Assembly: GCA_964344255.1 (NCBI GenBank)
Contig: CAYFMQ010000003.1
Location: 186,001-250,000, forward strand
Source: JAJFIE01 sp964344255
Lineage (GTDB): Bacteria; Pseudomonadota; Alphaproteobacteria; Rhodospirillales; Casp-alpha2
Direction of reading: 5' to 3'
Length of the DNA stretch: 64,000 bases
Shown here piece after piece: positions 24,602-33,426 of this stretch; within the stretch, counting starts at the first letter, position 1, and each line of letters begins with the position of its first letter. The notes under the pieces are model-generated. The model saw only the letters and a list, made by a program, of their open reading frames with translations. It made no database searches and was not told the origin of the DNA. Position numbers and translations under genes: made by a program.

Positions 24602-26119
24602 CTAATCATCAAATTCACGGCCCTTGCCCGTATAGAACCAGTCCTCGGGATAGGGATACCACCAGTCCTGGACAGTCGGCGCTGAATCGATGACGCCCAT
24701 CTTAGACTGGCGGAAGGCATTCAGGCCCAACCGCCCCATCTCGCGCCCCATGCCGGACATCTTCCAGCCGCCGAAGGGAATGGCGTCGTTGTCGATCAGC
24801 GGGTTGTTGACCCAGACCATGCCGGCTTCCAGGGCCTCGTAAGCCTGCATGGCCTGCTCCATGGAGGACGTGAACAGCGACGCGCCCAGGCCGAATTTAG
24901 AGGCATTGGCCTTCTCAAGCGCTTCATCGAGGGAGGAGACCTTGCAGACGGAGGCCAGCGGCCCGAAGGCTTCCTCGTGCATGACCGCCATGTCCGAAGT
25001 CACACCTGTAAGAATCGTCGGCACGTAGAACCACCCCGTATTGTGCTGCGGCGGGATACGACCGCCGCATTCCAACTTGGCGCCCTTGGAAACGGCGTCA
25101 TCGACCAGCCGGATGATCTTGTCGCGGGCCGTCTCGCTGACCAGGGGGCCAATCTCGCTTTTCTCCAGTCCCGGGCCAATCCGAAGCGCCCTGGCCATGT
25201 CAGCAAAGCGCGAGACGAATTCATTGTGGACGGCTTCGTGGACGAAAAAGCGTTCTGAAGAGACGCAAATCTGGCCTGATAAGTGAAAGGCCGACATGGT
25301 GCAGCCCGGAACCGCAACGTCCAGCGGCGCATGCTCGGTGATGATCATGGGGTCGCTACCACCGGCCTCGATGACGGCGGGCTTCATCTGCTCGGCGCAG
25401 GCGACGGCGATCCGCTTGCCCGTCTCGACACTGCCGGTAAAGGCGACGGCGTGGGTGTTGGGGCTGCCGACCAGCGACTTGCCGGTTTCGGCCCCACCGG
25501 TGACGCAGTTGACCAACCCCGGCGGCAAGAGCTTGAAGTGTTCCATGAAACGGAGCGTTGAGAGCGTCGTCGGCTCGGCCGGCTTAACGACACAGGCGTT
25601 GCCGGCGGCAAGAGACGCCGCGACGGTCCAGCACATGATGATGATGGGAAAGTTGAACGGCATGATGTGGGCGCTAACGCCGTAAGGGTAGAACTTCGCG
25701 AACTGGAACGAACCGGCCTGCGTGGTGCCGGGCAGGATACCGGCCTCGTCCCGGGCCATTTCCGCGTAATACCGGAAGATGGGCGCGCAATTGGCGAGTT
25801 CGCCCGTCGCTTCCGGATAGGGCTTGCCCATTTCCAGCACCATCTGCTTCGCCACGTCATGGAAATCGGTGTTTTCGATGCTGTCGGCCAGTTGGTGCAG
25901 GTATTTCGCCCGGGTCTTTTCGTCCAGCCGCTTCCAGTCCTGTTGCGCGTTGTGCGCGGCGGAGATGGCGGATTCGACCTCATCCACAGTACAGAGCGCA
26001 ATCTCGCCTTCGGGCTCCAGGCTCGCCGGGTTGATGACGGTCTGGCTTTCGGGTGACGCGCTCTGGCGATATTCGTTATCCACAAAGACAAGGCGGGCGT
26101 GGGGGTCGAAATCGGTCAT
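24602..26119 (-). CDS. NAD(P)-dependent aldehyde dehydrogenase
   Basis: 505 residues, complete ALDH fold. The NAD-binding segment (IMPFNFPIIIMCW and FTGSVETGKRIA), the general-base Glu in VIEAGGSDPMI and the nucleophile Cys in SGQICVSSERFF are present, as is EEAFGPLASV. Closest in style to succinate-semialdehyde or related dehydrogenases; the substrate cannot be assigned. Its ATG overlaps the stop of the kinase gene by 4 bases, so it is the last gene of a coupled operon GT1-kinase-ALDH. Confidence 0.9.
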   Translation of the reverse strand: MTDFDPHARLVFVDNEYRQSASPESQTVINPASLEPEGEIALCTVDEVESAISAAHNAQQDWKRLDEKTRAKYLHQLADSIENTDFHDVAKQMVLEMGKPYPEATGELANCAPIFRYYAEMARDEAGILPGTTQAGSFQFAKFYPYGVSAHIMPFNFPIIIMCWTVAASLAAGNACVVKPAEPTTLSTLRFMEHFKLLPPGLVNCVTGGAETGKSLVGSPNTHAVAFTGSVETGKRIAVACAEQMKPAVIEAGGSDPMIITEHAPLDVAVPGCTMSAFHLSGQICVSSERFFVHEAVHNEFVSRFADMARALRIGPGLEKSEIGPLVSETARDKIIRLVDDAVSKGAKLECGGRIPPQHNTGWFYVPTILTGVTSDMAVMHEEAFGPLASVCKVSSLDEALEKANASKFGLGASLFTSSMEQAMQAYEALEAGMVWVNNPLIDNDAIPFGGWKMSGMGREMGRLGLNAFRQSKMGVIDSAPTVQDWWYPYPEDWFYTGKGREFDD

Positions 26120-27150
26120 GGGGTTTGTCCTGAAATGAGGGAGCGGATTTCTACGGGATCGAAAGCGGGCAGGGGTGCGGTCACGTCCGGCAGATGTTCA
26201 TCGAACCATGCCTTCACCGGCGTGAGCGCCGGATTGGAAAGGCCCCGTTCCAGTAACCGCATGACACGGGGAATGTGCGGCAGGTAGACGTCTTTGCCGT
26301 CGCGCACGCAGAGACGGACGAAAATGCCGGCCACCTTGGCGTGACGCTGAACGCCCAGGATCGCATACCACGGGCCAAGGGAGTCGTCCGCCAGATCCGG
26401 CAGTCCGGCCCGGTAACGGGCCTGCATGGCCTCGGTCAGGTCATCGGATACGTCTCGGCGGGCGTCTTCCAGCAGCGACACCAGGTCATAGGCCGGATGG
26501 CCGATAAGGGCGTCCTGGAAATCCAGCAATCCCGCTCTCGCCGCTCCACTGCGATCTTCGAGCAGCATCAGGTTGTCCACGTGATAATCGCGGAGCACCA
26601 GGGTCTCCGGCCCGGGGGGCGTTGCGTCAAATACCGACTGCCAGGCACTCATGTAATCAGCTCTGACGGTTTCCGGCGTCGGTTTGCCCGTCATGGCGGG
26701 CAGGTACCAGTCGGGCAGCAGCAGGGCTTCCGCCATCAATGCCGCATGATCGTAAGGCGGGGCTTCGACGCGGGCAGCCCGTTCATGTCCGTGCAGGGCG
26801 ATCAACACATCCACCGCCAGTTCGTAAAGCGGCTCCGGATCGGTCCCGCCGTCGAGCAGTCGGGTATAGGTGTCCTCGCCGAAGTCCTCGATCACCGCCA
26901 GGCCTTCCGCCTCGTCCAGAGCCAGGATTTCCGGCGCCGACAGGCCCAGTGATTTTAGGTGCCGGGCGATGGTGACGTAGGCATGGATGTTTTCCTTGTC
27001 CGGCGGTGCGTCCATCAGCAGGGCGGGCTGTTCGCCACCCGTCAGGCGGTGGTACTGCCGGAACGAGGCGTCGCTCGGCAGGGATGCGACCGTTGCCGCA
27101 CCCCAGCCCGAACGGTTCAGGAAGTCCCGGTGCCGTTCACGAAGGGACAT
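26116..27150 (-). CDS. Aminoglycoside phosphotransferase-family kinase, AmgK-like
   Basis: 344 residues. SLPSDASFRQYHRL near the start is the AmgK form of the glycine-rich loop; the catalytic loop is LRDYHVDNLML and the metal-binding Asp lies in GLLDFQDALIGHPAYDLVSLLEDARRDV. AmgK phosphorylates N-acetylmuramate or GlcNAc at the anomeric position in peptidoglycan recycling. Here its neighbours are a glycosyltransferase and an aldehyde dehydrogenase, not murU or tsaE, so a different sugar or small alcohol may be the substrate. It starts 6 bases after the glycosyltransferase stop and overlaps the ALDH start. Confidence 0.75.
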   Translation of the reverse strand: MSLRERHRDFLNRSGWGAATVASLPSDASFRQYHRLTGGEQPALLMDAPPDKENIHAYVTIARHLKSLGLSAPEILALDEAEGLAVIEDFGEDTYTRLLDGGTDPEPLYELAVDVLIALHGHERAARVEAPPYDHAALMAEALLLPDWYLPAMTGKPTPETVRADYMSAWQSVFDATPPGPETLVLRDYHVDNLMLLEDRSGAARAGLLDFQDALIGHPAYDLVSLLEDARRDVSDDLTEAMQARYRAGLPDLADDSLGPWYAILGVQRHAKVAGIFVRLCVRDGKDVYLPHIPRVMRLLERGLSNPALTPVKAWFDEHLPDVTAPLPAFDPVEIRSLISGQTP

Positions 27151-27156
27151 CAGGGC

Positions 27157-28452
27157 TCAGCCCTGTTCCTTCAAGAGCTGGTCGAGCAGCTTGGCCGCCT
27201 TTTCCGTGCCGTTGGACTTCTGCATGTAGGCCGACGTTGCCGCCATCTTGTCCTTCATGGCCGCATTGGTCAGGCAGTCGTTGATCTTGGCCTTGAGCTC
27301 GTCCGTCTCCCAGTTGGAACGGTGCATCTTGTAGCCGTGGCCGGTTTCCTCGACCCGCGTTGCGTTGTCGTGGCCGTCCCACACGTAGGGCATGATGATG
27401 GCGGGTTTGCCGAAGTAGAGGCATTCGGTGAAGCTGTTGTTGCCGCCGTGGTGGATCACCATGTCGCACTGGGGAATGACGGAGGGCTGCGGGAACCAGC
27501 TGTCGATAGCGACATTCCCGGGCAGTGCGTCCTTGTCGTATTCCTCGATGTAATCGCCGACGTTGACCAGGGCACGCACGTCCATGGAGCCTGCCAGGTC
27601 GATCAGGCGTTTCAGCAACTCAGTATCGCCGGAGCCCAGGGAGCCGAAGCTGATGTAGATCAGCGGTTTGCCGTTGTGCTCGCCCATGTCGGGCACGGTG
27701 TAAGGTTCGTCCGTCCTGACGCAGCCGTCCAGGTACTGGAAGCGTTTCGGGTCCAGCGCATTGCGTCGCTTGAACTGCACCGGTTCCGGGTAGAGCAGCA
27801 GGTTCAGATGCGGCGAGGCCTCGAAGAACTCACCGATGGGGTAGGGATCCTCGCCGCATTCGGCCAGGAAGTTATTGAAGTCCTCATGGATCGGCCCGAT
27901 GACTTCGTTAAACCGGTCCAGATAGGCCTTGTGGCAGTCGTGGTCGTCTTCGCCGCAGCCCGAGAGGTGCGGTGGGATGTCGGGGTCGGTAATTTCATTT
28001 TCCGAGCACGAGATGATACGCACCCACGGAACGCCGTACTGCTTGGTGGCGGGGAACAGGATCACGTTGTCGATGCAGATCAGGTCCGGCTTGATCTCGT
28101 CCAGGATGCCCGGCAGCTCTTTCTGCGCCCATTTCGACGTATCGACGATGGCTTCCCAGCATTCCTTGACGTAATTGTCGATCTGCTCATAGGGCGTCTT
28201 GGCGAAATTGGGAATGTGACCGTTGATGAAGTCGGACCAGTACTTGGCCATTTCCTCGGGCTCCATGGGCTCCGACATGTTGACGTAGTATTCCTTGAAA
28301 CCGTAGCCCTCATAAACGCCGGTAAAGCCGGGATCGGAAATAAACACCGGATTGTGGCCCAGCGCCTTGCAGGCCTGGGCGATGCCGACGGAATTCAGCG
28401 CCGGGCCGAAGGCCGCTTCCGGGAAAAAGGCGATGGTTTTTGACTCACTCAT
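27157..28452 (-). CDS. GT1-family glycosyltransferase (UGT/MGT-like)
   Basis: 431 residues, GT-B fold. The N-terminal acceptor domain begins KTIAFFPEAAFGPALNSVGIAQ; the C-terminal donor domain holds LIYISFGSLGSGD, the UGT-like box SWFPQPSVIPQCDMVIHHGGNNSFTECLYFGKPAIIMP and DGHDNATRVEETGHG. Members glycosylate lipophilic small molecules or lipids with nucleotide sugars. First gene of the minus-strand operon; divergent from mttB. Donor and acceptor unknown. Confidence 0.88.
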   Translation of the reverse strand: MSESKTIAFFPEAAFGPALNSVGIAQACKALGHNPVFISDPGFTGVYEGYGFKEYYVNMSEPMEPEEMAKYWSDFINGHIPNFAKTPYEQIDNYVKECWEAIVDTSKWAQKELPGILDEIKPDLICIDNVILFPATKQYGVPWVRIISCSENEITDPDIPPHLSGCGEDDHDCHKAYLDRFNEVIGPIHEDFNNFLAECGEDPYPIGEFFEASPHLNLLLYPEPVQFKRRNALDPKRFQYLDGCVRTDEPYTVPDMGEHNGKPLIYISFGSLGSGDTELLKRLIDLAGSMDVRALVNVGDYIEEYDKDALPGNVAIDSWFPQPSVIPQCDMVIHHGGNNSFTECLYFGKPAIIMPYVWDGHDNATRVEETGHGYKMHRSNWETDELKAKINDCLTNAAMKDKMAATSAYMQKSNGTEKAAKLLDQLLKEQG

Positions 28453-28961
28453 GAAAACACTCCCTGTTTCAAAATTTCTGTTGTTGTAGACACTATCGGG
28501 GCCCCTGAATCAGCTGTCAATTGCCACATTGTGGCTAAATATAGCGACCCAAACATGGTCCGAAAAATGTAGACTTTTGTAGACCTCCGTCATGCCGAAA
28601 TCCGGTTCCATGCCTCTGAAACCCGCAGAAACGAGTCTGCAAGCCTTTGAAATATATCATTTTGTAGACTTTTGTTCACTTTTGTAGACATTGTTTCGAT
28701 CCTACCCTCTCCCTACCCGCCCCAAATTGTGGCCCGATGGCGCATTCTGGGTGCAAGGATTAACGATGTTCTCAGGGACATGATGGGCTCTTTAGGCAAA
28801 GGGAAATAATCCCAAAATATAGGATAAAAATCCTTAAATGTCAAGGGTGATTTTGCGAACGCCGTCCGTCCGGCATCGGTGAATGTCTAATGCATTAATC
28901 AATATGTCATTGTAATCTGACGGCCAATGGATTGATGAGGCGTTTCAAGAGGTGATTGTTT
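28453..28961. promoter_or_regulatory. Divergent control region with phased TGTAGAC boxes
   Basis: 509 bases without a gene between the GT1 operon and mttB. TGTAGAC occurs at 28485, 28568, 28578, 28663 and 28683, with the variant TGTTCAC at 28673. Those at 28568/28578 and 28663/28673/28683 are spaced exactly 10 bases, one helical turn, in the wider unit TTTTGTAGAC. A separate palindrome GCCACA-T-TGTGGC lies at 28523-28535. This looks like cooperative regulator binding controlling both directions. Confidence 0.65.
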
Positions 28962-30545
28962 ATGAGTACAGCAAGGCGGTCAGGCGGGCGGCAAGGCAGG
29001 AAATCCCGCCGCGAAGTAAAGGCCGAACCCACAGGCATCCCTGTGTGGCATGGCGGGCAGTATAAGCCCCTTGGCGATTCCGAAGTTCTTCAGGTTCTCG
29101 ATACCGCTTTCGACATCCTGGAAAAAATCGGCATCCTGACGGAACACAAGGACCTGATTCGGCTGGCCCAGGAACGCGGCGCTTTTATCGACGCCAGGGA
29201 CCGCCTGTGTTTCCCCCGTTCTATGGCGGAAGATATGATCGCCAAGGCGGCACGCCGGATTACGCTTCATGGGCAATCCGAGGAGCATGATATCGAATTG
29301 GGCGGCGACCGGGTGCATTTTGCTTCGAACGGTCAAAATCCCTTTGTTTCGGAATATCCTTCCGGCGCCCCGCGTCCGGCGGAGCTGCTGGACGTTTATG
29401 ATTTCGCCCGTCTTGGTGATCATTGCGATTATGTCCACCAGTTTACCCAGACCAGTGTCGCCACGTCGTACGGCAGCGATACGTACGAGCAGGACATAAA
29501 CGTTTGTTACGCTTTGTTGAGCGGCACCGCCAAACATGCCGGCCAGGCCGTGACCGACGCCGTCAGCATGCCGGACGTGGCGAAGATCGCGCATGCCTTT
29601 GCCGGTGGCGAACAACAGTTCCGTGACCGGCCCTTCCTGTCGCTGGCCCAGTGCTGCGTGCTTTCGCCGCTTCGTTTTGTCGATGACGTTCTCGATATCA
29701 TTCAGGCCGGCGTCCGGGACGCCATGCCGGTGCACTGCATCATGTTCTCGCAAGGCGGCGCAACGGCGCCCGCGTCATTGGCCGGGAACCTCGCGCAAAC
29801 CACGGCGGAAGTGCTGGCCAGCATGTTCATGTGCAATATTTTTGCCGGGAAGGATGACCATCCGGTCATTTTGGGGAACTGGCAGGGGATTTGCGATCTG
29901 CGGACGGGATCGCTCACCGTCGGCGGCGGCGAAACCGGATTGGTCAACGCCGCGGGCGCGCAGATCATCAACTACCTTGATCTGCCCAGCGCCGTATCCG
30001 CCGGGGTGTCGGATTCGAAGATGCTCGACGCCCAGCGCGGCGCCGAAGTGGCCCAGAACAACCTGCTGGCCGCCATGTCCGGGGCCAACATGATTGCCGA
30101 ATGCATGGGCAATATGAGCGCCTATCTGGCCATGTCCTACGAAGGCTTTCTTTGCGACAACGATATCATGGGAGCGTGTTCACGCATCTTGCGCGGGATC
30201 GAAGTCAATGCCGACAGCCTCGCCTTTGATGTCATTGAGGAAACGATTACCGGGTCCAATCATTATCTGGACAAGGATCAATCCCTGAAGCTGATGGAAA
30301 CCGAATATTTCTATCCGGCGCTCGCCAATCGCGGGCCTTACCAGGACTGGCAGGAAAAAGGCGCCACCGATATCGGGCAACGCGCCCATGTCAGGGTGCA
30401 TGAAATCCTCTCCAGTCACTTTCCCAGGAATATCAGCGAGGAAATGGACGCCGAGTTGCGCCGGAAGTTCGCCATTGATCTGCGCAAGGAAGACATGCAG
30501 CCAGGCACCTGCCGATGGGGCAAGCCGGAAGTTCCATCTCGTTAG
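28962..30545 (+). CDS. MttB-family corrinoid methyltransferase, non-pyrrolysine
   Basis: 527 residues from ATG 28962 (AGAGGTGA upstream). Full-length trimethylamine methyltransferase family protein with the usual TIM-barrel core (GIPVWHGGQYKPL, VLDTAFDILEKIGI, SNGQNPFV, SLAQCCVLSPLRF, GNWQGICDLRTGSLTVGGGETGL). No in-frame TAG, so no pyrrolysine. Such members (MtgB type) demethylate quaternary amines such as glycine betaine, passing the methyl to a corrinoid protein. No corrinoid protein or methyltransferase partner is adjacent, so the acceptor is unknown. Transcribed divergently from the GT1 operon. Confidence 0.88.
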   Translation: MSTARRSGGRQGRKSRREVKAEPTGIPVWHGGQYKPLGDSEVLQVLDTAFDILEKIGILTEHKDLIRLAQERGAFIDARDRLCFPRSMAEDMIAKAARRITLHGQSEEHDIELGGDRVHFASNGQNPFVSEYPSGAPRPAELLDVYDFARLGDHCDYVHQFTQTSVATSYGSDTYEQDINVCYALLSGTAKHAGQAVTDAVSMPDVAKIAHAFAGGEQQFRDRPFLSLAQCCVLSPLRFVDDVLDIIQAGVRDAMPVHCIMFSQGGATAPASLAGNLAQTTAEVLASMFMCNIFAGKDDHPVILGNWQGICDLRTGSLTVGGGETGLVNAAGAQIINYLDLPSAVSAGVSDSKMLDAQRGAEVAQNNLLAAMSGANMIAECMGNMSAYLAMSYEGFLCDNDIMGACSRILRGIEVNADSLAFDVIEETITGSNHYLDKDQSLKLMETEYFYPALANRGPYQDWQEKGATDIGQRAHVRVHEILSSHFPRNISEEMDAELRRKFAIDLRKEDMQPGTCRWGKPEVPSR

Positions 30546-30560
30546 GAATCAGGGCCGTTG

Positions 30561-31634
30561 TCACCAGATTGGAATGTTAAGAACGCCTTTTGTCATTTCA
30601 GGGTCAGATCCGATGGGACATGCTTTGGCGTCAAGTCCGTCTGCCCACGCGGCAAAATCCAGAACCTCCGCCGGTCTCATCAGGCAAGCAGAATTGGACC
30701 ACGGGTGCCCTAAGTGAAGTAACAAGTGCCCCAATTCATGCGCCAGGAGAATACCGGCATAACGAAGAGCATCTGCACGACTGTATGTCTTCCCGTTACG
30801 GAGGGTCGTGACAAGCTTGTCGTCCATCAGAAAAGGGGCAAGGGACATCCAGACTGTCGCCCCCAGCTTTGATGCGGGATTGTATTCGGTAGACCCGCCT
30901 GTAATTCCCCCTCGTATGGCCGTATGCACGGGCGTTGGAATATACTCGACACTTGCGATGAATTGATTGGTAAGAACGATCTCGGCATCAACGCCAAGTT
31001 TTGCCATCAGTGTCCAATATCCATATTCATTGACAGGCAAACTTGGCCGGCCGGGCACGTCACCGATTATAGGATTGCCGTCTTCCAGTTTCGCTTCGGT
31101 CCAATAGGAAAGCCGGCTTTTGAAGGTGTCAACAACCGCATCGGCAAAGGCATTGGTGTCCCTTGAAGCAGGTTCCCGGAGCAAATGCGGCATGGCGAAT
31201 GAAATCTGGTCTTCCAAGGCGCCGGGATAACTTTCTATCTGTTCGACTAGCAGTTCCTTGACATAGGCCCAGTCCACATTGCTCGATTTGAAATCGCCTA
31301 TTAAGCCTTCAAAACCCTCCGGCGTTTGGGAAACGACACCCTCGAAAGTATCGTCAATGCCGAGCTTATGGATGGCTGACGGCACGTCAACGGTAACGCC
31401 AAAATATTCCTTAACAAGATCAGCAGCGTGTTCGACGATGATGCTGATTTCCTCGCCTGAAACGTTAGGGAATCTCGGGTTCTCGACGTAAACAATTCTT
31501 GGAGAAACAGTGTCGTTTTCCAATACAGGCAGTGAAACGTAATCTGCGGCAGAAGAACTCGACCCCTCAGCAATCAATCCCAACAGCATAGCCAATAGAA
31601 TGGACAATAAACGGCGTACACCTCTGGCTATCAT
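30561..31634 (-). CDS. Secreted zincin-type metalloprotease-like protein
   Basis: 357 residues from ATG 31634, chosen because GGAGGG sits 4 bases upstream and the N-terminus is then a clear Sec signal peptide (MIARGVRRLLSILLAMLLGL, cleavage near GSSSSAA). The zinc site HELGHLLLHLGH is at residues 299-310 and is followed by CLMRP, which may serve as the methionine turn. HExxH with further downstream His residues suggests a metzincin-like zincin, although the spacing differs from canonical HExxHxxGxxH. Periplasmic or exported. It is convergent with mttB. Substrate unknown. Confidence 0.7.
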   Translation of the reverse strand: MIARGVRRLLSILLAMLLGLIAEGSSSSAADYVSLPVLENDTVSPRIVYVENPRFPNVSGEEISIIVEHAADLVKEYFGVTVDVPSAIHKLGIDDTFEGVVSQTPEGFEGLIGDFKSSNVDWAYVKELLVEQIESYPGALEDQISFAMPHLLREPASRDTNAFADAVVDTFKSRLSYWTEAKLEDGNPIIGDVPGRPSLPVNEYGYWTLMAKLGVDAEIVLTNQFIASVEYIPTPVHTAIRGGITGGSTEYNPASKLGATVWMSLAPFLMDDKLVTTLRNGKTYSRADALRYAGILLAHELGHLLLHLGHPWSNSACLMRPAEVLDFAAWADGLDAKACPIGSDPEMTKGVLNIPIW

Positions 31635-31871
31635 GATTCCCTCCAATATGGGTTCTGTTAAAATTAAAAGGACAATAGAGAGACTTTGGGTGATTGCCAA
31701 TTCCGCTTTGGGTCATTTCCGGAAGTTACAGCCAATCTCGCTGATACCCCTTAATCAGACACCCCCGGAACGTACGCCGGGCGTGTCTTACCGGCCCAAA
31801 CCCTTGACAGCGATGGCGATAGTCCAAAAAATGGGGGCTGTACGGCGCAACGGTTTTTGGGGAAAACCTGC

Positions 31872-32594
31872 ATGAGCACATCAACGCCGCCAAACAACCC
31901 CTTGACGACGTATGCGGTCGCGTTGCTCGAATTTGTGTCGACCCGCGCCAGTTACATCGCCTTGGCCATCGCCGTGATTGGCGGCGCCGTCGTGCTGTCC
32001 GGATCAACACTGCCGGCCTTGCCAGGGCTGAAAACGCCTGTGTTTGCGATCCTCACCCTCGCCGCCCTGTGTTTTTCGCTAGGGCTGGTGGTCAGCCTCA
32101 GGTTTCCGAAGATCGGCCTGTGGCCGCCGCCCGTGGCGGGATCCTGGCAATTCTGGTTCGTCTGGATTTCCTATACGGTGAGCGGTATCGGCGTCGCGGT
32201 CATCGGCGTCCTCGACTGGGATACGCTGGGCCTGGACCATTGGCTGGTTCGGGCGGCCGGAGTCACCGGGTTGCTGTTCGCGGTGCCGTTCAACGAATGG
32301 GGCATGCGCACGCTGAGCGATCATCAGACTCTCGGCCTGCAGGGGGAACTGATCACCGGCGGCCCTTACCGCTATTCGCGCAACCCGCAGTACGTGGCCG
32401 AGATCCTCACGTTCCTGGGTGTGGTGCTGATCACGAATTCGCTGTTGGCCGCCATTATCGGCGCGCTGGTCATCTTCTGGTTCCTGCTTGCGCCGCTTGC
32501 CGAAGAGCCCTGGCTGGCCCGGCAGTTCGGCGCGCAGTACGAAGATTACTGCAGGCGGGTGCCGCGTTTCCTGGGTTTTGCGAAGCAAAGCTGA
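31872..32594 (+). CDS. Isoprenylcysteine/phospholipid methyltransferase-like membrane protein
   Basis: 240 residues from ATG 31872. About six hydrophobic segments; the C-terminal signature GPYRYSRNPQYVAEILTFLG followed by EEPWLARQFGAQYEDYCRRVPRFL is that of the ICMT/PEMT-like family of membrane methyltransferases (SAM-binding). In bacteria these modify lipids or are of unknown substrate. The N-terminal extension with STRASYIALAIAV adds an extra helix pair. Stand-alone gene. Confidence 0.8.
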   Translation: MSTSTPPNNPLTTYAVALLEFVSTRASYIALAIAVIGGAVVLSGSTLPALPGLKTPVFAILTLAALCFSLGLVVSLRFPKIGLWPPPVAGSWQFWFVWISYTVSGIGVAVIGVLDWDTLGLDHWLVRAAGVTGLLFAVPFNEWGMRTLSDHQTLGLQGELITGGPYRYSRNPQYVAEILTFLGVVLITNSLLAAIIGALVIFWFLLAPLAEEPWLARQFGAQYEDYCRRVPRFLGFAKQS

Positions 32595-32627
32595 AGCAGT
32601 CAAGAGAACGAGGCAAACGCCGGCCGT

Positions 32628-33411
32628 TTAGAGAACCTTGAGGTCGACAACTCCCAACGGGCCGAAGTCGGCGAGGGCGCGATCGCCGGGCTTGATCCAG
32701 CAGATGTCCGTCGCGGTGCCGGTGTTGTGGATATCGCCCGCCTTGACCGTATGGCCGTCGCGGGTGAGTGCATTCACCAGCCAGACGAAAGCACCCAGGG
32801 GATCGCCTAGCACGTTCCGGCCCGAGCCCTTCCTTTTTTGCTTGCCGTTCACCGTCAGCNNNNNNNNNNCCGATCAGGTCCAGGCTCCGCCAGTCCGTCG
32901 TACCCTCACCGATGATCAGGGCGCCGTCCGTGCCGTTGTCGGCGATGACGGAGAACACATCCTGCTCGGGCCAGTTCTTCAGGTGCCCGGCGACGACTTC
33001 GATGGTTGGTCGGACCCGGCTGATGGCGGCTTCGATGTCTTCACGAGCATAGGGCGCGTCATCAGGGGTAAAGTCGCGGTCCACCTCGAAGCCGAACTCG
33101 CATTCCAGCACCATGGGCGGATAGGCGGTTGAATCGAGTTCTGCGGGGCTCCGGTAAATATGATCCTTGAGCAGGCGCGCGTAATAAGGCTCGTCCAGGC
33201 TCAGCAGCTCCTGAATCGCCCCGTTGGTGCAGGCGCCGAACCAGCCGCCGGTTTTCCAGCCCAGAACGCTAATGAATCGACCCTGCACGGCGTAGGCATC
33301 CGCCAGGCTCATAGGACGGCAGTGCTCGGGTATGGCGTCGATGACCGTGTTGCTGCGCCTCGCTGCGGTCAGCAGGGCTGCGGCTTCGTCGATCTGTTCC
33401 TCTGTCAGCAT
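32628..33411 (-). CDS. 2-keto-4-pentenoate hydratase/FAH-superfamily protein, interrupted by an assembly gap
   Basis: N-terminal part (33411 to 32870) begins MLTEEQIDEAAALLTAARRS and runs through VLECEFGFEVDRDFTP, EVVAGHLKNWP and DNGTDGALIIGEG to SLDLIG. Ten N follow at 32860-32869. The C-terminal part is in another frame: LTVNGKQKRKGSGRNVLGDP to ADFGPLGVVDLKVL, stop at 32628. Together they make one MhpD-type hydratase of about 260 residues. The two halves join in frame only if the true gap is a multiple of three. The frame break is therefore an artefact of the gap. It lies 15 bases after the Rieske gene and is probably co-transcribed. Confidence 0.85.
32860..32869. other. Assembly gap (run of N)
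   Basis: Ten undetermined bases within the FAH-type gene. In the related proteins only a few residues separate the flanking segments, so the missing stretch is likely short (for example 9 or 12 bases). Confidence 0.99.
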
Positions 33412-33426
33412 CCGGTGTTTCCCGGC

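Noticed and set aside
26959..28443. Long open frame of 494 codons on the plus strand
   Set aside because: It is the exact antisense of the GT1 glycosyltransferase gene. Its composition (Val, Arg and His-rich) has no family resemblance; a reverse-frame shadow of high-GC coding DNA.
32470..33411. One continuous frame across the N run
   Set aside because: Translating through the ten N leads into wrong-frame sequence after the gap; the true C-terminus is in another frame.
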